IMG/VR virus record: IMGVR_UViG_3300021961_011345
Location: 1-50,667 of that record
Length of the DNA: 50,667 nt
Origin: a virus
Strand: one strand, 5' to 3'
A program made the translations under genes and the position numbers. This document shows, in pieces, positions 7,263 to 13,965 of the stretch (position 1 is the stretch's first letter; every line of letters starts with the position of its first letter). The notes under the pieces are model-generated. The model searched no databases, was not told the DNA's origin, and saw nothing but the letters and a program-made list of their open reading frames with translations.

Positions 7263-8087
7263 TTAATTTATTCTTTTTAATATATCACTTAATCTCGAAA
7301 ACATTTCAACGGCCACAGGAACTGATAACAATGAAATCATAAAATTGTTAACGTAGGAGTAAACCGTGACAACACTTCCTATAGTTATGTTTTTTGTTGT
7401 TGTAACAAGAAGGATTATACTTAAAAATAAAAATAAATTTTTAATTGATCCAATCAAAAACCAATTTTTCCCTTGAAGTGTTGATTCAAAAATCTCTAAT
7501 TTCCTTCTTCTGTTAAAAAAAGATATTGACTCTACATAACCTTTTTCCAATGCGTCTCCTTTTTTTTCGTATTGATTATTTCGAACTTTTATTGCTTGTT
7601 TGATTTTTTTGTAATAAACTAAAACCGCAAGAAGTATCAAAATAAATCCCAAGGTCACAAGTAGTCCAACTCTCCAGTTTTCAGAATAAATAAATCCTAT
7701 TGATCCTAAAATTGTAACAATTGTTGCAATATAATAATGGACATATCCTTCTAAAACACCAACTATCTGATGAGCCATGTCAGTTCTTGCCATTTTTGTG
7801 GACACATCAACATTATTTTTTTTCAAAAATCTAAAAACAATACTGTTGTAAATTTTTGTATAAACTTTGGTGTCATATACCATTCTTTTGTAATTAAAAA
7901 AGTTTGACACAAAATAAGATAGTCCAAGAAATATTAACCAGTACCAAGTTCCATTTATCAATCCATCAATACTTTTTCCAAGTAAAAAAGGAGTTGCTAA
8001 AATTGACAATTCTGTTATCAACATGAAAAAATAAATCCACATCAATTCAGTTTTGAACTGTTTAAAAATTTCTAAAATTTTATTCAT
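7263..8087 (-). CDS. ABC-transporter-type six-helix membrane domain without ATPase
   Basis: 274 residues with about six hydrophobic segments (near residues 15-35, 48-65, 118-135, 140-160, 215-235, 240-265) arranged as in the ABC type-1 exporter membrane domain, including MARTDMAHQIVGVLEGYV. No Walker A, signature or Walker B follows; the gene ends right after the membrane part. Half-proteins of this kind are known as stand-alone ABC six-transmembrane-domain proteins. It lies four bases before the dehydrogenase gene. Role in a phage is unclear. Confidence 0.75.
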   Translation of the reverse strand: MNKILEIFKQFKTELMWIYFFMLITELSILATPFLLGKSIDGLINGTWYWLIFLGLSYFVSNFFNYKRMVYDTKVYTKIYNSIVFRFLKKNNVDVSTKMARTDMAHQIVGVLEGYVHYYIATIVTILGSIGFIYSENWRVGLLVTLGFILILLAVLVYYKKIKQAIKVRNNQYEKKGDALEKGYVESISFFNRRRKLEIFESTLQGKNWFLIGSIKNLFLFLSIILLVTTTKNITIGSVVTVYSYVNNFMISLLSVPVAVEMFSRLSDILKRIN

Positions 8088-8090
8088 TTT

Positions 8091-9230
8091 CTAATTAGAA
8101 AGTGGTGCTTTAATTGATTCGTGTGATTGATAATCTTTAAGTGTAAAATCACTGACGACATAACATTCAATCCCCGGTTTAGTTCCTTGATAAATTGGAA
8201 AAGAATTCAACGTTGGTAATGCAAATGGTTCTCTTGTGATCTGTTCTTTTGCTTGTTCAATATGATTAAGATAAAGGTGGGTATCACCTAAATTACCAAT
8301 CAGTTGGTCGGGAACCATGTTAACTTCTTTCGCTAAGATTGTAAGTAAAAGTCCGTAAGATGCGATATTGAATGGTAAACCTAAAAATGTATCTACTGAA
8401 CGTTGATTCCACATTAAAGATATTGCTCTACGAGGTATTTTTGCTTCATCGCACTGTTTATGTACAACCTCATCTAAATCAATACTAACGTTTTCATTAT
8501 TTTTTATAAAATCATAAAGTTCGTGTGAATCAAATAGTTCGGTTTTTTTAAAATTTTTATATGTAATTCTTTCACTAGCACTCAACTCTCTTGTATAAAC
8601 TTGAAATCCATAATGACAAGGTGGAAGAACCATTTGGTCTAATTCACCTACATTCCAAGCATTAACCATTAATCGTCTTGAGTCTGGATTTGTTTTAAGG
8701 TCGTTGATTAGGTTTGCAATTTGGTCTATATCTTTTTTCCAATGTTCATAACGAGGTGCATCTAAATCATCTGTTTCCCATCTTCTCCATTGCTTACCAT
8801 AAATTGGACCTAAATCAGCCCATATTCTATATTCAATATCCTTTCCATTTTTAATATAATCAACGAATTCTTCTTTAGTATATTTTCTATAGGTATAAAT
8901 TTTTCCATTTTCTTCAACCTGTTTCCCTTCTTCAACGGATTTAACATTATTAAGGTAATTCTTATAAGCATCACCATCCCAAATATGACATCCATTATCA
9001 ACTAAATACTTGATATTGGTATCTCCTCTTAGAAACCATAGTAGTTCAACTACCATAGTTTTGAATGCCATTTTCTTTGTAGTAAGCAAAGGATAACCTT
9101 CAGACATTTTATGTCTAATTTGACGACCGAATACTGAAATAGTTCCGGTACCTGTTCTGTCTGTTTTCTCTACTCCGTTATCTAGGATATCCTGAAGGAG
9201 TGCTTGATATGCTTTATCAATATTATTCAT
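8091..9230 (-). CDS. thyA: Thymidylate synthase ThyA with two insertions
   Basis: Converts dUMP to dTMP using methylenetetrahydrofolate. Recognised from DRTGTGTISVFG (residues 24-35), LLTTKKMAFK, ELLWFLRGDTN, the catalytic Cys205 in VLPPCHYGFQVY, SLMWNQRSVDTFLGLPFNIASY and GDTHLYLNH. It is 379 residues against about 264 for E. coli ThyA. The excess lies in two places: about residues 90-135 (before GPIYGKQWR) and about 214-265 (between QVYTREL and ISLMWNQRS), both Lys/Glu-rich. No intron or frame break is seen. The start overlaps the stop of the upstream small gene as ATGA. Confidence 0.97.
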   Translation of the reverse strand: MNNIDKAYQALLQDILDNGVEKTDRTGTGTISVFGRQIRHKMSEGYPLLTTKKMAFKTMVVELLWFLRGDTNIKYLVDNGCHIWDGDAYKNYLNNVKSVEEGKQVEENGKIYTYRKYTKEEFVDYIKNGKDIEYRIWADLGPIYGKQWRRWETDDLDAPRYEHWKKDIDQIANLINDLKTNPDSRRLMVNAWNVGELDQMVLPPCHYGFQVYTRELSASERITYKNFKKTELFDSHELYDFIKNNENVSIDLDEVVHKQCDEAKIPRRAISLMWNQRSVDTFLGLPFNIASYGLLLTILAKEVNMVPDQLIGNLGDTHLYLNHIEQAKEQITREPFALPTLNSFPIYQGTKPGIECYVVSDFTLKDYQSHESIKAPLSN

Positions 9231-9400
9231 TTTACAAATCTTGTTGCTGTTTGTGTTCCGTCTGGATTGTTTTGATAACTGGCTAGACTTATAAAATCTC
9301 GCTTATTAGGCACTGCCCCATCAACTACAATGTAGATTATTTTTCCTGTAATGTCGTCAATTAAAACGTATCCTTTATCGTTTTCTATTGATAGCTTCAT
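9227..9400 (-). CDS. Small hypothetical protein (57 aa)
   Basis: ATG at 9400, TGA at 9227 overlapping the thyA start as ATGA. Translates to a small beta-rich protein (GYVLIDDITGKIIYIVVDG). No family recognised. Coupling to thyA supports it. Confidence 0.5.
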   Translation of the reverse strand: MKLSIENDKGYVLIDDITGKIIYIVVDGAVPNKRDFISLASYQNNPDGTQTATRFVK

Positions 9401-9545
9401 ATGTTGTTTTGTAATATTCTTCAGTCATTACTCGAACTCGGCTACCAGGATGTTTTAGAGCTGCTTTGAAATCAGAATAGTGGTGTACTTGATCCTCTGA
9501 ATCAACTACAACCCACTTATCTGATATTGGTTTTTTCTTAACCAT
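9375..9545 (-). CDS. Small hypothetical protein (56 aa)
   Basis: ATG at 9545, TAA at 9375. Starts MVKKKPISDKWVVVDSEDQVHHY. Overlaps the upstream 83-residue gene by 8 bases and the downstream 57-residue gene by 26 bases. No domain seen. Confidence 0.45.
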   Translation of the reverse strand: MVKKKPISDKWVVVDSEDQVHHYSDFKAALKHPGSRVRVMTEEYYKTTYEAINRKR

Positions 9546-9789
9546 TGGTATTATTTTGGATAATACGAACTAAATCTTCTAGATCACCTGAACCTTTAAT
9601 TTTCATAGTAAAAGAATCAAAAATGTAGGCTTCCCAACCATTCTTAGCTGCTTCATCGTCTGAATTTGACATAAGGCAAATGTCACCAATATCCATAGTG
9701 TAATAATAGAAATCAGCATCACATCCTGATTCTTCCATTGTTACTACTACTTTCTCAAAACTCAATTTTTCAAAGATATCTTCAGTCAT
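9538..9789 (-). CDS. Hypothetical acidic protein (83 aa)
   Basis: Acidic protein with YYYTMDIGDICLMSNSDDEAAKNGWEAYIFD. No family recognised. Start ATG at 9789 fits the short intergenic gap. Part of the coupled small-gene run. Confidence 0.55.
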   Translation of the reverse strand: MTEDIFEKLSFEKVVVTMEESGCDADFYYYTMDIGDICLMSNSDDEAAKNGWEAYIFDSFTMKIKGSGDLEDLVRIIQNNTNG

Positions 9790-9793
9790 GTTG

Positions 9794-9943
9794 TTATTTT
9801 TTATGTCCCCAAGATAATGAAAAACCCCAACGAAGCCAAATGAAATCTACACAATAGAAACCAAATAGTAACTTATCGTAAGTGTATTTGATTGTGGGAG
9901 TTATAAAAAACTCATATGCTTGTTCGTAACGTTCTATTTTCAT
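9794..9943 (-). CDS. Small hypothetical protein (49 aa)
   Basis: ATG at 9943 overlaps the TGA of the 95-residue gene (ATGA). Aromatic-rich peptide (FFITPTIKYTYDKLLFGFYCVDFIW). No family recognised. Confidence 0.45.
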   Translation of the reverse strand: MKIERYEQAYEFFITPTIKYTYDKLLFGFYCVDFIWLRWGFSLSWGHKK

Positions 9944-10227
9944 TCTAACCAATCTGAATATTTGAGTCCCCATTGTAAATTAATCCACATCATTTCTACT
10001 TCAGCTGCTCTAGCTCTCATACGAAAGTTCTTTATAAGGTATTGTTTACCCCATTCTTTCCATTCATCAGCTTGAGCTGTAGTCATTTCCCAATCCCAAA
10101 ACCAATTGTCTTTTCGGTCTTTGATGTCTTCGTAAGTAACATTATGACCTGCAATTTCAAACATTTTATTGATTAAATCAATAACTGCCTTTTCTTTCTT
10201 CTGTTCTCGAGTTAATCGTTTTACCAT
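9940..10227 (-). CDS. Conserved-looking phage hypothetical protein (95 aa)
   Basis: Basic N-terminus, then FWDWEMTTAQADEWKEWGKQY and MRARAAEVEMMWINLQWGLKYSDW. The Trp-rich EMT..Q.DEW..WG.QYL pattern recalls a small uncharacterised protein seen in many marine and flavobacterial phages. Function unknown. Overlaps the upstream gene by 7 bases. Confidence 0.6.
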   Translation of the reverse strand: MVKRLTREQKKEKAVIDLINKMFEIAGHNVTYEDIKDRKDNWFWDWEMTTAQADEWKEWGKQYLIKNFRMRARAAEVEMMWINLQWGLKYSDWLE

Positions 10228-10460
10228 ACTAATTCAAATCTATATGCTTTACCTGTTTTATTGCTTTCTACTTCATCGTGCCATTCACTATAGGGTCGAG
10301 CATGAAACCCACCAAATGATAGAGAACGATAAATAACCAACACTTCATCTGTATCAGTGTGGTTACACATTGCAACTATTTCGTATCTACCTCCTTTGTA
10401 GTGTTGCCAAACTTCTCCTGGTTCAGGATAACCTCTTTGTTTATTTTGTTTTGCTTCCAT
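10221..10460 (-). CDS. DUF1653-like protein (79 aa)
   Basis: PEPGEVWQHYKGGRYEIVAM, VLVIYRSL and ARPYSEWHDEVE follow the DUF1653 pattern (G.YrHYKG..YEV...a.HtEt.e.lVvYr.l.......RP...F...V). This is a small beta domain of unknown function common in bacteria and phages. The acidic/aromatic positions are kept, so it is likely intact. Confidence 0.7.
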   Translation of the reverse strand: MEAKQNKQRGYPEPGEVWQHYKGGRYEIVAMCNHTDTDEVLVIYRSLSFGGFHARPYSEWHDEVESNKTGKAYRFELVW

Positions 10461-10656
10461 GTTTTTTCAATTTGTTCATTTGTTCTACAATAAACACTGG
10501 TGAGACTAAGATAAGAAATACTCCAAGGATAGGCCACATTAAAGCAATACCTGCTTGTCCTGCTGTATCTTCTTCACCACTAGCATCTTTTGGTCCTTTA
10601 ATCCAAGCGGTTACAAAGAATCCTACAATATAGATTAGTATGTAGAGTAGTGTCAT
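10441..10656 (-). CDS. Two-helix membrane protein (71 aa)
   Basis: Hydrophobic segments at about residues 3-18 and 37-56 separated by a charged loop with GPKDASGEEDTAGQ. Basic tail. Start overlaps the upstream gene stop as ATGA. No family recognised; small membrane proteins of this shape in phages are sometimes holins, but nothing specific supports that. Confidence 0.5.
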   Translation of the reverse strand: MTLLYILIYIVGFFVTAWIKGPKDASGEEDTAGQAGIALMWPILGVFLILVSPVFIVEQMNKLKKHGSKTK

Positions 10657-10850
10657 TTCTCGTTGATGTTATCCGTTAATAATTTGCACCAGCCGTACCA
10701 ACCACTCCATCCAAATTCTACTTTAACTCCAGTGTCTAGAGTTAATATCATTCCTTCATCAGCGTTTTCGTTGTGTTCAATGCTTAATATGGTAGCTCCT
10801 ACAATGTTATCTTTAATTGCAGTTAGCTCTTTTTCATACATTTTTTTCAT
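10653..10850 (-). CDS. Hypothetical protein (65 aa)
   Basis: Small alpha/beta protein: IVGATILSIEHNENADEGMILTL then TGVKVEFGWSGWYGWCKLL. The DEG..L....G...EFGWS pattern is typical of a short beta domain found in phages, name not known to me. ATGA overlap on both sides. Confidence 0.55.
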   Translation of the reverse strand: MKKMYEKELTAIKDNIVGATILSIEHNENADEGMILTLDTGVKVEFGWSGWYGWCKLLTDNINEK

Positions 10851-11095
10851 TTCTCGTTGGTGTTAAAGGTTTTGTCAAAACAATCTTCCCAACTGTCATA
10901 TTTTACCCAAAAGTCAGTTGATTGTCCATCTTCCTGAAATTTACACATCTGCTCCTTCTCTTTCTTAAGGTAGATATGCTCTATAAGATTTTTAGCTTGA
11001 TTAATACCAATAACCTCACGCCTCCAATCATTCTGGATGTAGACTGTTTCTAGATCATTCAGAGCATTCATAAGCTCTTGCATTGCTGTTTTCAT
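10847..11095 (-). CDS. Hypothetical helical protein (82 aa)
   Basis: Starts MKTAMQELMNALNDLETVY and contains IYLKKEKEQMCKFQEDGQ. The pattern (KTAMQEL...., ...LEKEKEQ......G) is that of a small helical protein frequent in Bacteroidetes phages. Function unknown. Overlaps neighbours as ATGA. Confidence 0.55.
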   Translation of the reverse strand: MKTAMQELMNALNDLETVYIQNDWRREVIGINQAKNLIEHIYLKKEKEQMCKFQEDGQSTDFWVKYDSWEDCFDKTFNTNEK

Positions 11096-11715
11096 TGTTC
11101 TTTATTCTTTAATTTTCCCTCAAGCTCTTCTAATTGTGCTTCAAATAATTCAATGCTACCCCAAATGATTGGAGCGTTTGGATCCAATTCTAAGATTTGT
11201 GCAACCAATTCCTTTTGTTTACCTCTACTATAGAAACCAGATTCAATATCACTGGCAAGGTTCTGTAGGTGTTTTGGTGCTGTAATTGAAATTCGTAAAT
11301 CATACTGAGACCATTTAGTTTTCCAATCCCAGAACTGGATGCCCTTGGTTAATTTACGATGTAGGTTGGATAGTCTACGATTACGAACACGAACCAATGA
11401 CTTGTCGTTTCCAAACACGTGTAAAAAACGTAGAAACCATCTTGGACACCATTTTGGTTTAGCTTCATAATCCATTGCTAATACAAGCGGCATCAGTGCT
11501 TCATAGTATGGACTATCATCTCTATAGAATGTGATGTTTAAATAGCCGTATTTTTCCAGTTTAGACGGAAAGAAAATATAACGTAAATCATCCCATTCTA
11601 AATTACGGGTGTGAATCATACCCTTGGAACGACCTTTCCAAAATAACATAGATTGACCGAACGACTTAGCTTTTTGGCTAAATGTTTTATTTTCTTTTAT
11701 TTTAAATTTGCTCAT
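11092..11715 (-). CDS. Hypothetical protein (about 207 aa)
   Basis: Basic, aromatic protein with RSKGMIHTRNLEWDDLRYIFFPSKLEKYG, a region with KWCPRWFLRFLHVFG and a helical C-terminus. No domain recognised. An upstream in-frame ATG at 11742 would lengthen it by nine residues; the ATG at 11715 is preferred because it follows a GGAAAAAAG stretch and shortens the overlap with the upstream gene to 14 bases. Confidence 0.6.
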   Translation of the reverse strand: MSKFKIKENKTFSQKAKSFGQSMLFWKGRSKGMIHTRNLEWDDLRYIFFPSKLEKYGYLNITFYRDDSPYYEALMPLVLAMDYEAKPKWCPRWFLRFLHVFGNDKSLVRVRNRRLSNLHRKLTKGIQFWDWKTKWSQYDLRISITAPKHLQNLASDIESGFYSRGKQKELVAQILELDPNAPIIWGSIELFEAQLEELEGKLKNKEQ

Positions 11716-11911
11716 CTTTTTTCCACGGTTCAAGGGGTTCATTCAAATACGCAAGGTACACAACACATTCGTATTTTCCACCTCTAAATTGTTCTTCTTT
11801 TTTTGCTGCTAATTGAGCTTCATTAGAATCTTCCCATACACCAACCACATAAGAATGATCGTTCATCTTACCTAAACGGTAAGCCTGAACATAATATAGA
11901 GGTTTATTCAT
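11702..11911 (-). CDS. Hypothetical protein (69 aa)
   Basis: MNKPLYYVQAYRLGKMNDHSYVVGVWEDSNEAQLAAKKEEQFRGGKYECVVYLA reads as a small alpha/beta domain in which strand-helix-strand packing is plausible. No family recognised. Confidence 0.55.
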   Translation of the reverse strand: MNKPLYYVQAYRLGKMNDHSYVVGVWEDSNEAQLAAKKEEQFRGGKYECVVYLAYLNEPLEPWKKDEQI

Positions 11912-11915
11912 AACT

Positions 11916-12659
11916 TTAAAGTTCTACTGGAGTTAATTTACCATCCTCATAGATAACATACCCACCCCTTTGCATAGCATCAACTAGGTAGTAACGTCCA
12001 CCCATTGCTTTTTCACTAGCAGTAAAACTATCAAAGATGTTATTCACTTGAGTATGTCCTACTACTTGTCTAAAACGTTTTTTCAATCCATCATCACCCT
12101 TATTTGATTTCATCAATGAGCGAGGACGAATCCATAGAGGACCTTGTTCAACTGAATCACCACTTGGGTCCCAACCTAGATGGCTAAAATTAAATAGTGT
12201 AGGTTTAACTTTGTAGAGTTCATTAAGGTCTTCTACAATAGTGTCTTTACTCCAAGATTGTTTTACTTGTCTATAAAAAGTATCATCCATCCAAATTGGA
12301 CTTACTCCAGCATGAGTAAATAAAATATCATCAAGTTTATAAGCGATTTGAAGGTGGTGCATGTTCTTTTTTAGGATATCTTGAATATCCCATTTCATAG
12401 CTGCTTTAAAACCACTATAAGTCTCACCTACATCCATGTAGTGATGATCGTGGTTACCAATCAACATTACAACCTCTTTATCAGTTGATTCTTTAAACTG
12501 AATAATTTCTTTAAAGTTGTGGATTTGTTCAACACCTGAGATGTCAAATGAGTCAAAGTAATCACCCATAAAGATAACTCGCTGAGCGTCTTTATGAAGT
12601 TCGATAATTTGTTTCCACAAATTCAAACCGTGAGTATCTCCTAAAATTATAGTTTTCAT
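11916..12659 (-). CDS. Calcineurin-like metallophosphoesterase (247 aa, Ser/Thr-phosphatase-like)
   Basis: Motifs in order: LGDTHG (residues 6-11), MGDYFDSFD (31-39), GNHDHHYMDVG (68 on), FTHAG (near 114-118) and VVGHTQV (near 202). The GDYFDS form of motif II and SHLGWDPSGDS resemble the PPP-like bacterial/phage protein phosphatases (lambda phosphatase type) more than the phosphodiesterase at 1026-1718. It could dephosphorylate proteins or nucleotides; substrate unknown. Its start overlaps the upstream membrane protein stop as ATGA. Confidence 0.9.
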   Translation of the reverse strand: MKTIILGDTHGLNLWKQIIELHKDAQRVIFMGDYFDSFDISGVEQIHNFKEIIQFKESTDKEVVMLIGNHDHHYMDVGETYSGFKAAMKWDIQDILKKNMHHLQIAYKLDDILFTHAGVSPIWMDDTFYRQVKQSWSKDTIVEDLNELYKVKPTLFNFSHLGWDPSGDSVEQGPLWIRPRSLMKSNKGDDGLKKRFRQVVGHTQVNNIFDSFTASEKAMGGRYYLVDAMQRGGYVIYEDGKLTPVEL

Positions 12660-12955
12660 TTTGTTGTATCTAAAGTATTAACAACGGATTTTACAGTATC
12701 TTTTACTACGGGGGTCGCTACAACAACTGGAGCTGGTTTTGCTACAACTGGAGCTGGTTTAACAGGAGCAGGTTGATTAATCAAAACTACAGGTTTAACT
12801 GTGTCTTGTTTCTTTTCAACTACCACTACTTCTTCTTCTACTTCTACTGAAGTAGAACTATTAGCAACATAAATTAGAGTTGCTAGAGCTACTAAAATAA
12901 TAGGAGACAAAACTGTGATTGTTCCTACAACCTGAAGGTATTTAAACTTGTTCAT
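12656..12955 (-). CDS. Membrane protein with Pro/Ala/Val-rich tail (99 aa)
   Basis: One transmembrane segment (about residues 9-32) after a short basic N-terminus, then an acidic Glu/Val block and a low-complexity tail with repeated PAPV / PVV units (PAPVKPAPVVAKPAPVVV). This is the layout of a periplasm-spanning linker as in TonB, but no C-terminal TonB domain follows. N-in orientation expected. It may reach across the periplasm as a spanin-like or adaptor protein; that is inference from shape only. Confidence 0.6.
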   Translation of the reverse strand: MNKFKYLQVVGTITVLSPIILVALATLIYVANSSTSVEVEEEVVVVEKKQDTVKPVVLINQPAPVKPAPVVAKPAPVVVATPVVKDTVKSVVNTLDTTK

Positions 12956-13367
12956 TAACTAGATTTTCGTAAATGTTAGACAATGAGTGTTTAATGTTAG
13001 CTCGGATTTCACCTTCCATCACATTACGACGTGCTTCTACTTCCATATCAAACATTCGAATCAGGCGCTCATGTGATTTACCTTCCATTGGAATAACATA
13101 GCTATATGAATGGTTTACAATTGTAACCAAATGCCCGTCAATAATAACGTGAATCTGATTATCTTTGCTTCGAATGTATCGTTTACCTGAAATAGGAGAC
13201 AATAATAAAACACTAGCTTTCCTAGATGCTAGTCGTTTACAAATAGCAAGCGCTTCAGTTTCGTATTCATGTTTAGGTGCCTCGTATTTACTTGGGTCTG
13301 CCATTCGAAGCATCCCAATAGCTACCTTTTGAGTGAAACGTTTAAATCTGTGTATCATGACCTTCAT
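12942..13367 (-). CDS. Hypothetical protein (141 aa)
   Basis: Basic N-terminal helix (MIHRFKRFTQKVAIGMLRM), then EALAICKRLASRKASVLLLSPISGKRYIRSKDN and HLVTIVNHSYSYVIPMEGKSHERLIRMFD. The 'LLLSPISGKRYI' and 'NHSYSY' blocks look like a conserved beta core. No named family. First gene after promoter element 13381-13412, with ATG at 13367. Confidence 0.6.
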   Translation of the reverse strand: MKVMIHRFKRFTQKVAIGMLRMADPSKYEAPKHEYETEALAICKRLASRKASVLLLSPISGKRYIRSKDNQIHVIIDGHLVTIVNHSYSYVIPMEGKSHERLIRMFDMEVEARRNVMEGEIRANIKHSLSNIYENLVNEQV

Positions 13368-13380
13368 TTTCTTATTTACC

Positions 13381-13412
13381 TAAATATATGAAATATATTT
13401 TGGGTAGCCAAA
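13381..13412 (-). promoter_or_regulatory. Promoter-like element A: TTTG - 20 bases - TATATTTA
   Basis: Minus strand: TTTG at 13412-13409, spacer GGCTACCC-type 20 bases, TATATTTA at 13388-13381, then AGGTAAATAAG and the ATG at 13367. The two boxes fit the Bacteroidetes -33 TTTG and -7 TAnnTTTG signals. The same spacer length and the GGCTaCCCC extension recur at 19340-19371 and 20155-20186, which makes chance unlikely. It starts right after the stop of the gene at 13414 and would drive the 9-13 kb small-gene operon. Confidence 0.65.
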
Positions 13413-13413
13413 A

Positions 13414-13827
13414 CTATTCAAAGAAGTAGTAAACTTTTTTATGATCTTTAACATAAATTGCTAGTTTGAATTTTTCTTCAATTGTACTAGCAATAACTAA
13501 AACTGGGATATTTAATCGCTCATTAAAAGCTTCCATCACTACCATTGAAATACCATCTCGTTGCTCAATAGTTGATTTATTTACTCGGTAAGTAATAGAA
13601 CCAGAGGTAATAAAACCTTCTCCTGCTACTACATCCAAAGTAATATCCCAAACAGCACTTTCTGCTTTATAATCGTGATTATCAAAAAACAAATATTCTT
13701 GATCAATCGCGCTCCAAACCATCTCAGAGGTTGACATGTAATTAGTGACTTTATGCCACTTCATAAGTTGTTGTCCAAACGAGCTAAATGTTGCTAAAAG
13801 GGCAACTAGTGTGAATAACCTTTTCAT
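13414..13827 (-). CDS. Secreted hypothetical protein (137 aa)
   Basis: Clear signal peptide: MKRLFTLVALLATFSSFGQQ with cleavage likely after SSFG or at the QQ. The mature part is a beta-rich domain (ITLDVVAGEGFITSGSITYRV; LAIYVKDHKKVYYFFE) of unknown family. FGQQ at the cleavage site is a common style in flavobacterial exported proteins. It belongs to the exported-protein island 13414-17460. Confidence 0.7.
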   Translation of the reverse strand: MKRLFTLVALLATFSSFGQQLMKWHKVTNYMSTSEMVWSAIDQEYLFFDNHDYKAESAVWDITLDVVAGEGFITSGSITYRVNKSTIEQRDGISMVVMEAFNERLNIPVLVIASTIEEKFKLAIYVKDHKKVYYFFE

Positions 13828-13843
13828 TAGTTTTTTATTTAGT

Positions 13844-13875
13844 TAAATATAAGAAGCCCCTTTTGGGGCTCCAAA
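13844..13875 (-). promoter_or_regulatory. Hairpin-bearing promoter/terminator element E
   Basis: Minus strand: TTTG (13875-13872), then GAGCCCC AAAA GGGGCTT hairpin (stem 13870-13865 with 13860-13855), then TATATTTA (13851-13844). Box-to-box distance is exactly 20 bases. The hairpin followed by T-rich sequence could end the transcript of the micro-gene at 13876, while the flanking boxes could start transcription of the secreted protein at 13827. Confidence 0.6.
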
Positions 13876-13965
13876 TTAAGGTTTCCATTTTATCCACTTG
13901 ATCCACCAAAAACCAAGTAACATAAAATAAGCCATAAAAACTGTCATTAATGGCACACTCTCCAT
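13876..13965 (-). CDS. Single-pass membrane micro-protein (29 aa)
   Basis: Starts ATG at 13965, directly after the TAA of the gliding-domain gene, and ends TAA at 13876. One hydrophobic helix (MTVFMAYFMLLGFWW) then a Trp/Lys tail (IKWIKWKP). Direct abutment of stop and start supports coupling. Function unknown. Confidence 0.45.
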   Translation of the reverse strand: MESVPLMTVFMAYFMLLGFWWIKWIKWKP

